A stretch of 64,000 bases of DNA from Epibacterium ulvae (lineage in GTDB: Bacteria; Pseudomonadota; Alphaproteobacteria; Rhodobacterales; Rhodobacteraceae): the NCBI RefSeq assembly GCF_018678075.1, contig NZ_JAHHIR010000014.1, forward strand, positions 1 to 64,000. The letters run 5' to 3'. The translations under genes were made by a program, and so were the position numbers. The notes beneath the pieces are model-generated. The model did not search any database, had not been told where the DNA came from, and saw nothing but the letters and a program-made list of their open reading frames with translations. Of the stretch, positions 56,827-64,000 are shown piece after piece; positions within the stretch are counted from its first letter, which is position 1, and every line of letters starts with the position of its first letter.

Positions 56827-59800
56827 ATGGATCTTGCCCGTTTTGCCATTTCCAAACGGCTGATCTCGGCTGTTTGCACATTTCTGATCCTCTATGCCGG
56901 GTATTTTGCCTATACCGCCCTGCCCCGGTTTGAGGATCCGGAATTTATCATCCGTCAGGCGCAGATTATAACGCCCTACCCCGGTGCCTCTGCCGAAGAG
57001 GTCGCCAATGAAGTCACTGAGGTGATCGAGAACGCGCTGCAACAGCTGCAGGGTGTGGATGAGGTGCGATCTGTTTCATCCCCCGGCCTCAGCACGGTGA
57101 CAGTGGAGTTCACCATCCAGTCGACGCCGGATTACCCTGACCTGTATGAACGCTTTGCCCAGATGCGGGCCAAGGTGGATGACGCGCAGGCGGATCTGCC
57201 GCCCAATGCGCTTGATACGCAGGTCTATGATGATTTTGGCGATGTTTACGCCGTCTATTATGCGGTGATGGGCGACGGCTATACGATGACCGAGCTCTAT
57301 GAATACGCCAAGGATCTGCAGCGCGAACTGGTAACTGTGCCGGGCGTGTCCAAAGTGATCCTGAACGGGGTGCAGGATGAGGTGATCCATGTGGATTACT
57401 CCCCCGCGCGTCTGGTGGGGCTGGGCCTGTCGACCAGCCAGATCGCCAGCGTGTTGGAGGGGCAAAATCTGGTGACACCGGGCGGTTCGATCCAAGCCGG
57501 GCGCAGCCGGTTGGATGTACGCGCACGTTCCGGCGTGTCGACGGTGGATGCGATCAGCAACCTGTTGATCACCAATCCGCAAACCGGTGCGTCTTTTCGC
57601 CTGTCGGACATTGCAACCGTCAGCCGGGGTTTGAAAGAGCCTGCAACATCGCTGCTTTACCGGGATGGGCGTCCTGCGGTGGGGATCGGGATCTCCAACA
57701 ATCTGGGCGGCAATGTTGTCAACATGGGCGAGGCCGCCAAGGCCAAGCTGGACTCGCTGATCTCTGAACGTCCCCTCGGGATGGAGGTGGTTGCGATCTC
57801 GGACCAGTCGGTCTCGGTCAAACAATCGGTGAACGATTTTGTAATGAATGTGGTGCTGGCGCTGGCCATTGTGGTGGGCACCTTGCTGATTTTCATGGGG
57901 TTGCGGTCCGGGATTTTGATGGGTGGCATCCTGATGGTCACCGTGGCGGGAACCTTGATGGGGATGTATCTTTATGGGCTCGACATGCAGCGAATTTCCC
58001 TTGGGGCGCTGATCATTGCCTTGGGGATGCTGGTCGACAATGCAATTGTGGTGGTCGAGGGCACATTGGTGCGCGTCCAAAAAGGCGAAGGCGCGGCCGA
58101 GGCGTCGATTGCGGTGGTCAACCAGACCAAATGGCCGCTGTTGGGCGGCACCGTGGTCGGTCTGCTGGCGTTCTCACCGGTTGGGTTTTCCCCGGACAAC
58201 ACCGGCGAATATGCGGGCAGCCTGTTCTGGACGATCTCCATCTCGCTGTTGTTCTCATGGTTGGTGGCGATCTGGCTGACGCCCTATTTCTGCACCCTGT
58301 TGTTGAAACCGGGAACCGGTACGGGCGAGGTGCAGGAAAACATCGTGCTGCGCCAATATCGTCGCTTCCTCGATCTGGCGATCCGCCTGCGCTATGCGAC
58401 CGTGGCGCTGGTTGTGGGGCTATTTGCCTCGGCGCTTGTGCTGTTTTCCTTTGTGCCGGCCGGGTTCTTTCCCAGCTCGACCCGACCGCAATTTGTGGTG
58501 GATTTCTTCCTGCCGGAGGGCAGCGACATCACCGCAACCCAGGCTGATATCAGCGAGATTGACAGCTATATCCGCACCCTGCCCGGCGTGACCTCGACCA
58601 ATACATCCGTGGGCAGCGGCCATCTGCGGTTCATGCTGATCTATGAATCCGAGAACCAGAATTCCGCCTATGCGCAGATCCTTATTGATGTGGAGGATTT
58701 CAACCAGATCGACGCATTGCAGGGGGATCTGCAGACCTGGGTCAATGCCAACTACCCGGATGCCAATGCCAAGGTCTGGAAGTTCGTGCTGGGCCCCGGT
58801 GGCGGCTCCAAGGTTGAGGCGCGGTTTACCGGACCTGAGGCTGCAACCCTGCGCCAATTGGCGGATGCGGCCAAGGTGATCATGAATGATGCCGGCGGTG
58901 TCGCGGTCAAGGACGATTGGCGCGAACAGGTGCCGGTGATCCGACCCGTGATCAACACCCAAAACGCCCGACGGCTGGGCCTGACCCAGGGGGAAATTTC
59001 CAACGCGCTTTACACCCATTTGAACGGCGCGAGCCTGGGCGTTTACCGCGAGGGGGAGGAGTTCCTGAACATCGTCATGCGCGCAATTGAGGCCGAGCGC
59101 AACGATGTAGGCGAGCTGCACAACATCCAAATCTATTCGCAAGTCATCGGCGGCTATATCCCGATGACCCAGGTGGTGGACCGCTTTGATGTGGTGTTTG
59201 AGGCCGGAAACCTGCGCCGAATTGACCGAGAGCTGGCAATTCTCGCGCAGGCCGACAATGCGCCGGGTGTCTTGTCCGGCGATCTGTTTGACGCGGTGCG
59301 CCCCGCAATCGAGGCGATCGAACTGCCGCCCGGATATGCGCTGGAATGGCGCGGCGAATATGGCAATTCGGCTGACGCCAATGCGGGTCTTGCCGCCACC
59401 ATGCCGCTGGGATTTGGCGCGATGGTGCTGGTGGTGATCTTCCTGTTTAATGCGGTACGTCAGCCGTTGATCATCTGGCTGACGGTGCCCTTGGCGCTGA
59501 TCGGTGTGGTCTGGGGGCTGGCGGCGACGCAAACCCCGATGGAGTTCATGGCGATCTTGGGCGTGTTGTCTCTGACGGGGATGTTGATCAAGAACGCCAT
59601 TGTTTTGATTGACGAAACCGACAGCCAGATCGCCGATGGCAAGGCCCGCATGCAGGCGGTGGTCGACGCCGCCGTCAGCCGGGTGCGGCCCGTGTCGCTG
59701 GGGGTTTTGACCACGGTTCTGGGCGTGGTGCCGCTGATCTGGGACCCGTTCTTCAAATCCCTGGCGGTGGTGATCATCTGCGGTTTGAGCTTTGCCACCA

Positions 59801-59874
59801 TCTTGACCCTGATCGTGGTGCCAACACTCTACGCCATTTTCTTCCGTGTTCGTATCGATGAGGTTGAAGGATAA
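56827..59874 (+). CDS. RND-family efflux permease
   Basis: A 1015-residue inner-membrane antiporter of the AcrB/MexB superfamily. Twelve membrane helices are arranged as 1 plus 5, twice, around two large periplasmic loops. Typical signatures are ALPRFEDPEFIIRQAQI, YPGASAEEVANEVTEVIENA, the porter-domain GVQDEVIHVDYSPARL, the helix-4 region LGALIIALGMLVDNAIVVVE and, near the end, LSLTGMLIKNAIVLIDETD. The substrate cannot be read from sequence. It is coupled to the adaptor gene. Confidence 0.94.
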   Translation: MDLARFAISKRLISAVCTFLILYAGYFAYTALPRFEDPEFIIRQAQIITPYPGASAEEVANEVTEVIENALQQLQGVDEVRSVSSPGLSTVTVEFTIQSTPDYPDLYERFAQMRAKVDDAQADLPPNALDTQVYDDFGDVYAVYYAVMGDGYTMTELYEYAKDLQRELVTVPGVSKVILNGVQDEVIHVDYSPARLVGLGLSTSQIASVLEGQNLVTPGGSIQAGRSRLDVRARSGVSTVDAISNLLITNPQTGASFRLSDIATVSRGLKEPATSLLYRDGRPAVGIGISNNLGGNVVNMGEAAKAKLDSLISERPLGMEVVAISDQSVSVKQSVNDFVMNVVLALAIVVGTLLIFMGLRSGILMGGILMVTVAGTLMGMYLYGLDMQRISLGALIIALGMLVDNAIVVVEGTLVRVQKGEGAAEASIAVVNQTKWPLLGGTVVGLLAFSPVGFSPDNTGEYAGSLFWTISISLLFSWLVAIWLTPYFCTLLLKPGTGTGEVQENIVLRQYRRFLDLAIRLRYATVALVVGLFASALVLFSFVPAGFFPSSTRPQFVVDFFLPEGSDITATQADISEIDSYIRTLPGVTSTNTSVGSGHLRFMLIYESENQNSAYAQILIDVEDFNQIDALQGDLQTWVNANYPDANAKVWKFVLGPGGGSKVEARFTGPEAATLRQLADAAKVIMNDAGGVAVKDDWREQVPVIRPVINTQNARRLGLTQGEISNALYTHLNGASLGVYREGEEFLNIVMRAIEAERNDVGELHNIQIYSQVIGGYIPMTQVVDRFDVVFEAGNLRRIDRELAILAQADNAPGVLSGDLFDAVRPAIEAIELPPGYALEWRGEYGNSADANAGLAATMPLGFGAMVLVVIFLFNAVRQPLIIWLTVPLALIGVVWGLAATQTPMEFMAILGVLSLTGMLIKNAIVLIDETDSQIADGKARMQAVVDAAVSRVRPVSLGVLTTVLGVVPLIWDPFFKSLAVVIICGLSFATILTLIVVPTLYAIFFRVRIDEVEG

Positions 59875-59880
59875 AATATT

Positions 59881-59908
59881 CCTCTGGCAAGCTGCTGCTT
59901 GCCAGAGG
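59881..59908. terminator. Perfect hairpin after the RND permease gene
   Basis: A perfect 12-bp stem CCTCTGGCAAGC / GCTTGCCAGAGG with a four-base loop, seven bases after the permease stop. A T tail is weak on both strands, so it is a likely but not certain terminator for both the pump operon and the minus-strand gene that ends at 59960. Confidence 0.55.
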
Positions 59909-59959
59909 ACCTAGATGTCCAAAACAAATTCTAAAGCAGTATATGCTATTTGAATTTTT

Positions 59960-60691
59960 TCAGTCGGATGGTCGTGGTTTCCCCACTAGATCCGGCACAA
60001 TATCGACCACTTTCTGATACTGCCAACAAAGGTGGCTCATGGAAAATGCCAGGGTACTGTTGTCCGAGAGAACAAGCCTATCGGTCTTTTCACCGCTGCC
60101 TTTGATCGTCCCGACCACAGAAACCTGATCATTTGCCTTCAGATCCAAGGTGACGTCACCGGACAAAGTGACCTGTGTACCAGAGGTATACCCCGTGACA
60201 TAAAACACTGAGTCGATCACACGAAAACTGCGCTTAAATATTGCACTGCCGGCCGGGGCGGCCAAAGCCACGGCATTTAGCTCTTCAATCACTTTGTCCC
60301 AATTACTCACGCCCACAAATACCCCTTTGTAGACCTTGGTGGAATCGATTGATGTGTCGGCCGCGACGCCTATGTTCGCTTGTTCGCCTGCCGCCAGAGT
60401 AACTTTGGCATTGCCTTTCGCGATTAATGTGCCGTCGATTGTAAATTCGGTTCCGAGGCTGGTACCGTCAGTTTGTGTAGAACCAATATGTCCAAAACCA
60501 TTGCGATGCAGAGGGCCCAGAACACCTTTTCCTGTAATGCGACCGATCTGCCCCGGCGCTGCCACGTCTTCGGCCCCCTTGGTCATATACCGAGTACCAT
60601 TATAGACAAACTACTTGCCTTTGCTTCCAATCTCATCCGCCGATACCGGCGCGACTGGCCGAACCAACGGTGCCAAAAATAGCGTCCGCAT
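59960..60691 (-). pseudogene. Secreted protein of unknown function, split by an amber codon
   Basis: An ATG at 60691, preceded by AAGGGA nine bases upstream, opens MRTLFLAPLVRPVAPVSA, a probable signal peptide, then DEIGSKGK, and hits TAG at codon 27 (60611-60613). The same frame continues at once as FVYNGTRYMTKGAEDVAAPG and runs without break to 59960. A C-to-T change (CAG to TAG) would explain it. Without the stop the protein has 243 residues including that codon. The rest is beta-rich (VTLSGDVTLDLKANDQVSVV). Translation from the internal ATG at 60586 would give a 208-residue protein without signal. I do not know its function. Confidence 0.75.
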
Positions 60692-60784
60692 CACGTACAA
60701 TCCCTTATAGAATACATTGATAAAATTGCACCTCATGGGTGATTGAGAGTTCATCAAATAGTAGACTTTTAATGTTGACGGGCC

Positions 60785-61117
60785 TCAATGCGAAATCATC
60801 CACGGGCGTTTGGTTGGGAAGCTTTTGGAGCCGTCCGGGCGATAGAGCGTTTTGCTTTTCTTTTTGGTGCCGCCGCCACAACAGCCGCAATTGGGGCCGT
60901 GTTGGGTGCTGCGTTTTGGGCTGTCGGCGGCGCGTTCGTTGGTGGCGTGCGCATTGCGGCGATTGCTGTCCATCGTGGCGAGGTTCGGGGCGGTCATCAT
61001 GACGCGCGGGGCCTCGGTGCCGCATTCGGGACAGCTGCAGGGTTTGTCATAGGCAGAAATTTTGCCCAGCGCTTCGAACGGGCCGCAGTCGTCGCACCAA
61101 TATTCATAAACTGGCAT
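60785..61117 (-). CDS. fmdB: FmdB-type zinc-ribbon regulatory protein
   Basis: A 110-residue protein from MPVYEYWCDDCGPFEAL. It has the FmdB zinc ribbon: C-x2-C (YWCDDC), then CSCPECGTEAPRVMMTAPNL. The C-terminus is a Cys-rich tail (HGPNCGCCGGGTKKKSKT). FmdB was named as a putative regulator beside formamidase. The formamidase gene lies 90 bases upstream on the same strand, which is the expected partner. The in-frame extension to 61288 is unrelated sequence and is not used. Confidence 0.85.
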   Translation of the reverse strand: MPVYEYWCDDCGPFEALGKISAYDKPCSCPECGTEAPRVMMTAPNLATMDSNRRNAHATNERAADSPKRSTQHGPNCGCCGGGTKKKSKTLYRPDGSKSFPTKRPWMISH

Positions 61118-61206
61118 TTGTAGATCTTCCTTGGGCTGCAAAGAAAGGAGCGTATCCGGGCGGCCTGTGGGTGCCACCCGGCGGTGTGATCTGAAACCAT
61201 GTGGGA

Positions 61207-62463
61207 TCAGAGGTCGGGTGCCAGCGGCACGTCGATAGAGCCATCGAGATACTTCTGCGGCCCATTGGCGTTTGGCATCATGTCCCATTGGAAGATGTCA
61301 TTGGGCAGCCAAAGCGTGGCGCAGGCGTTGGGAACATCCACCACGCCCGAGATATGCCCCTGTACCGGCGCAGTCCCAAGGATCGCGTAAGCCTGTGCGC
61401 CCGTGTAGCCAAATTTCTTGAGGTATTCGATGGCGTTCAGGCAGGCCTGGCGATAGGCGACATGGACATCCAGGTAATGCTGCGTGCCTTCTTCGTCGAC
61501 GCTGATGCCTTCGAAAATCAGGTAGTCATCATATTTCGGCGTCATTGGCGAGGGTTTGAAGATCGGGTTTTTGATCCCGTATTTCTCCATACCACCTTTT
61601 ATCAGCTCGACCTTGATATGCAGCCAGCCGGCCATTTCGATTGCACCACAGAACGTAATCTCGCCGTCACCCTGGCTAAAGTGCAGATCCCCCATTGAGA
61701 GGCCCGCGCCATCGACATAGACCGGGAAATAGCAGGTGGAGCCGCGGCTGAGGTCTTTGATATCGCAGTTGCCGCCATGTTCGCGCGGCGGCACGGTGCG
61801 GGCACCTTCGGCGGCGGCTTGGTCGCGCGCGTCGCCTTTTAGCGCACCCATATGGGCGCTTTGGGTGTTGGGCAGGCAGGCCAGGGTCGGCACCCGTTCG
61901 GGGTCGGTGTTGAACAGGGCGGTTTCGCGGGTGTTCCAGGTGTCCAGCATCTTGCGATCTGGCAGACAGCCGATCAGGCCCGGGTGAATAAGGCCCGCAT
62001 ATTTGACGCCCGGCACGTGGCGCGAGGTGGTGAACATGCCATGAAAGTCCCAGATCGATTTCTGCGCTTCTGGGAAATGTTCGGTCAGAAAACCGCCGCC
62101 GTTTTGTTTGGAGAAAAAGCCGTTGAAGCCCCAGTTCATCTCTTCCTTGGCGCCGATATCCAGGATCTCAACCACCAGAAGGTCACCGGGTTCCGCGCCT
62201 TTGACGCCGATGGGGCCAGAGAGGTAGTGCACCTGCTCCAGCTCTACATCGCGCACGTCCGAGGCATCGTCGTTGTTTTGGATCTGGCCACCGGTCCAAT
62301 CGTAGGTCTCGACCTTGAAATCATCGCCGGGATTGACCCAGATGTTGATCGGAATATCCGGGTGCCAGCGGTTGTGGACGTTTTCATTGGTGTGTGGGCT
62401 TTCGCTCAGATCGACCGAGATCAACGTGTCCGAAGTGGTTCCAGTATAAAGCGTGTCGGGCAT
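61207..62463 (-). CDS. fmdA: Formamidase FmdA
   Basis: A 418-residue amidohydrolase of the acetamidase/formamidase family that hydrolyses formamide to formate and ammonia. Markers are VELEQVHYLSGPIGVKGAEP, FTTSRHVPGVKYAGLIHPG, GGNCDIKDLSRGSTCYFPVY and MGDLHFSQGDGEITFCGA. The enzyme is cytoplasmic. Next to an ABC uptake operon (urtC-D-E) and fmdB it makes an amide utilisation unit. The formate produced could feed the fhs/folD pathway encoded 40 kb away; that link is inference. Confidence 0.92.
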   Translation of the reverse strand: MPDTLYTGTTSDTLISVDLSESPHTNENVHNRWHPDIPINIWVNPGDDFKVETYDWTGGQIQNNDDASDVRDVELEQVHYLSGPIGVKGAEPGDLLVVEILDIGAKEEMNWGFNGFFSKQNGGGFLTEHFPEAQKSIWDFHGMFTTSRHVPGVKYAGLIHPGLIGCLPDRKMLDTWNTRETALFNTDPERVPTLACLPNTQSAHMGALKGDARDQAAAEGARTVPPREHGGNCDIKDLSRGSTCYFPVYVDGAGLSMGDLHFSQGDGEITFCGAIEMAGWLHIKVELIKGGMEKYGIKNPIFKPSPMTPKYDDYLIFEGISVDEEGTQHYLDVHVAYRQACLNAIEYLKKFGYTGAQAYAILGTAPVQGHISGVVDVPNACATLWLPNDIFQWDMMPNANGPQKYLDGSIDVPLAPDL

Positions 62464-62489
62464 CTTTCATTCTCCCTGTTTTGAATGCG

Positions 62490-63179
62490 TTAGACCGAGA
62501 GGAATTTTGAGACCTTGGCCTCATCAATTCCGTCGCGGGGGCTGTCGTGGACAAATTCGCCGTTCTCGATGACCATCACCCGGTCCGCCACATCGAGGGC
62601 AAAGCTGAGGACCTGTTCGGAGACCACAATCGTGAGCCCCTTTTGGTCGCGAATTTTGCGAAGGGTGCGGGCCATTTCGCGGATGATGGACGGCTGGATG
62701 CCTTCGGTGGGTTCATCCAGCAGCAAAACCTTGGGGTTGGAGGCCAGCGCGCGGGCGATTGCCAGCTGTTGCTGTTGGCCACCCGACAGGTTGCCGCCGC
62801 GCCGGTTCTTCATTTCCAAAAGAACCGGGAACAGTTCATAAATATCGCCGGGCACTTTGCTCTGGCCGGTGACGGTCAGTCCGGTTTCGACGTTTTCCTC
62901 TACCGTCATCGCAGAAAAGATCATCCGCCCCTGCGGCACATAGGCGATGCCACTGGCCACCCGTTGGTGGGATTTCATGCCGGTGATGGCGGTGTCACCC
63001 ACGGTGATTGCACCGGTTTTTTCTGGCACGATCCCCATCAGGGTCTTCATCAGCGTGGTTTTCCCCATGCCGTTGCGCCCCATAATGGCGACGATTTCTC
63101 CGGGTTTGACGTCCAGATCCAGACTGTGCAGAACCTCGGATTCGCCATATGCGGCGCGCAGATCGCTGACATTCAGCAT
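62490..63179 (-). CDS. urtE: Urea/amide ABC transporter ATPase UrtE
   Basis: A 229-residue ABC ATPase of the branched-chain amino acid/urea (LivF/UrtE) group. It starts at MLNVSDLRAAYGESEVL; longer frames to 63317 read through the urtD end. Walker A is GRNGMGKTT, the signature is LSGGQQQQLAIARALA, Walker B is VLLLDEPTEGIQPSI, which is the UrtE form. It follows urtD after 19 bases and precedes fmdA. Gene order and the EGIQPSI wording favour urea or short amides over amino acids. Confidence 0.9.
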   Translation of the reverse strand: MLNVSDLRAAYGESEVLHSLDLDVKPGEIVAIMGRNGMGKTTLMKTLMGIVPEKTGAITVGDTAITGMKSHQRVASGIAYVPQGRMIFSAMTVEENVETGLTVTGQSKVPGDIYELFPVLLEMKNRRGGNLSGGQQQQLAIARALASNPKVLLLDEPTEGIQPSIIREMARTLRKIRDQKGLTIVVSEQVLSFALDVADRVMVIENGEFVHDSPRDGIDEAKVSKFLSV

Positions 63180-63198
63180 TGTAGCTCTCTCCTTTTCG

Positions 63199-63948
63199 TT
63201 AGTGACCGAGGTAGACTTCGACGACTTTTGGATCGTTCTGGACCCGCTGCATGGAGCCTTCGGACAGGGTCTTGCCCTGGTGCAGAACAGTGACGCGGGT
63301 GGCGATGTCTTCGACAAAACCCATGTCGTGTTCGATCACGATGACGCTGCGGTCGGCGATAATGCGGTTCAAAAGCTCTGCGGTTTTCTTGCGCTCGGCC
63401 ACGGACATGCCCGCAACGGGTTCATCCAGCATCAACAGCTCGGGGTCCTGGATCAGCAGCATGCCGATCTCCAGCCATTGTTTTTGTCCATGGCTGAGAT
63501 AGGCGGCCTTTTCATCCAGTTGATCGTCGAGAAAGATCGTTGTGGCGATTTCCTGAATGCGGGTTTTGACAGTGTCGTCGCGTTTGAACGCCAGCGCGCC
63601 AAACACCCCGTGCCCCTTGGGGTAGGAGAGTTCGAGGTTTTCAAACACCGTCAGATCCTCATAGACCGAGGGCGTTTGAAATTTGCGCCCGACGCCCGCA
63701 TGCACGATCTGGTCCTCGCGCATCTCCAGCAGTTCCTGCCCTTTGAATTTGACCGAGCCTTCGGTGGCTTTGGTGCGGCCACAGATCAGATCCAGCACCG
63801 TGGTCTTACCCGCCCCATTGGGGCCGATGATCACCCGGCATTCATTGGGTTCCACATAAAAGCTGAGGTCATTCACCGCCTTGAAGCCATCAAAGCTGAC
63901 CGTCAGCCCTTCGACCCGGAGCACGTATTTGTCGTTCATCTTGTTCAT
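63199..63948 (-). CDS. urtD: Urea/amide ABC transporter ATPase UrtD
   Basis: A 249-residue ABC ATPase paired with UrtE. Walker A is GPNGAGKTTVLDLICG near residue 41, the Q-loop region is GVGRKFQTPSVYED, the signature is LSHGQKQWLEIGMLL and Walker B is LLMLDEPVAGMSV. The His loop IVIEHDMGFVED is intact. It lies ten bases downstream of the urtC stop. The transporter probably brings in urea or formamide for the adjacent formamidase. Confidence 0.9.
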   Translation of the reverse strand: MNKMNDKYVLRVEGLTVSFDGFKAVNDLSFYVEPNECRVIIGPNGAGKTTVLDLICGRTKATEGSVKFKGQELLEMREDQIVHAGVGRKFQTPSVYEDLTVFENLELSYPKGHGVFGALAFKRDDTVKTRIQEIATTIFLDDQLDEKAAYLSHGQKQWLEIGMLLIQDPELLMLDEPVAGMSVAERKKTAELLNRIIADRSVIVIEHDMGFVEDIATRVTVLHQGKTLSEGSMQRVQNDPKVVEVYLGH

Positions 63949-63958
63949 GAGATGGCTC

Positions 63959-64000
63959 CTATTCCGCGGGGGTGCTTTGCTGCGCGGGGCTGGCCGGCGC
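63959..64000 (-). CDS. urtC: C-terminal end of UrtC-type ABC permease (partial)
   Basis: The last 13 codons (APASPAQQSTPAE) and the TAG of a gene that continues beyond the window. Its position ahead of urtD suggests the permease UrtC. The tail itself is low in information, so the call rests on gene order. Confidence 0.5.
   Translation of the reverse strand, partial: APASPAQQSTPAE

Noticed and set aside
59881-59908. Perfect 12-bp inverted repeat as an attachment or recombination site
   Set aside because: It sits right after the RND permease stop, no integrase or mobile gene is near, and its arms form a simple hairpin best read as a terminator.
60611-60613. TAG read as pyrrolysine in the secreted protein
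   Set aside because: Nothing in the window supports a pyrrolysine system, and a CAG to TAG change explains the stop more simply.

Overview
The window is chromosomal DNA from a GC-rich alphaproteobacterium, most likely a Rhodobacteraceae / Roseobacter-group member. This is inferred from protein families and gene order: a tad (Flp pilus) locus with CpaB-CpaC-OmpA-TadZ-TadA-TadB-TadC-TadD-TadV order, ybgC-tolQRAB-pal-cpoB-tilS-ftsH, ruvCAB, priA beside fsa-DUF484-xerC, phosphatidylcholine synthase, and urtDE beside formamidase. Housekeeping genes dominate. I see no rRNA, tRNA, IS element, CRISPR array or prophage.

Layout. 1-3.2 kb: a secreted orphan protein with low-GC look, a DUF1289 protein and a lytic transglycosylase, all on minus. 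3.5-15.9 kb: tad pilus locus on plus, with two Flp-type prepilins and everything needed for processing and assembly except TadE/F/G pseudopilins; intrinsic terminators cut it into several transcription units, and an AAA+ ATPase closes it. 16.0-19.3 kb: ligase-associated helicase and PdeM nuclease, preceded by a strongly folded intergenic element. 19.4-22.4 kb (minus): one-carbon folate genes fhs and folD around a chorismate mutase. 22.6-31.6 kb (minus): Tol-Pal envelope system followed by tilS and ftsH. 31.6-35.7 kb (minus): thpR, an unknown gene, a frameshifted MazG-like gene and ruvCAB. 35.9-42.2 kb: DUF1127 gene, prmA, an MFS transporter, small unknowns, and priA across an AT-rich gap. 42.3-46.3 kb: fsa, DUF484-xerC, pcs, ogt. 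46.5-50.5 kb: a little-known cassette of two tandem secreted LysM plus solute-binding-domain proteins and an Ala-rich single-pass membrane protein with a perfect TTAA-N7-TTAA (CtrA-type) site upstream. 50.8-60 kb: ileS, an azoreductase-type flavoprotein, a two-TM potassium-channel-like protein and an RND efflux pair. 60-64 kb (minus): a secreted-protein gene interrupted by an amber codon, then fmdB, fmdA and urtE/urtD with the tail of urtC, which looks like an amide or urea uptake and hydrolysis unit.

The most interesting items are the LysM/solute-binding cassette with its CtrA-type site, two disrupted genes found by reading across frames (MazG-like and the amber-stopped protein), two highly structured intergenic elements, and a possible unannotated 47-codon gene with its own terminator in the AT-rich gap before priA.
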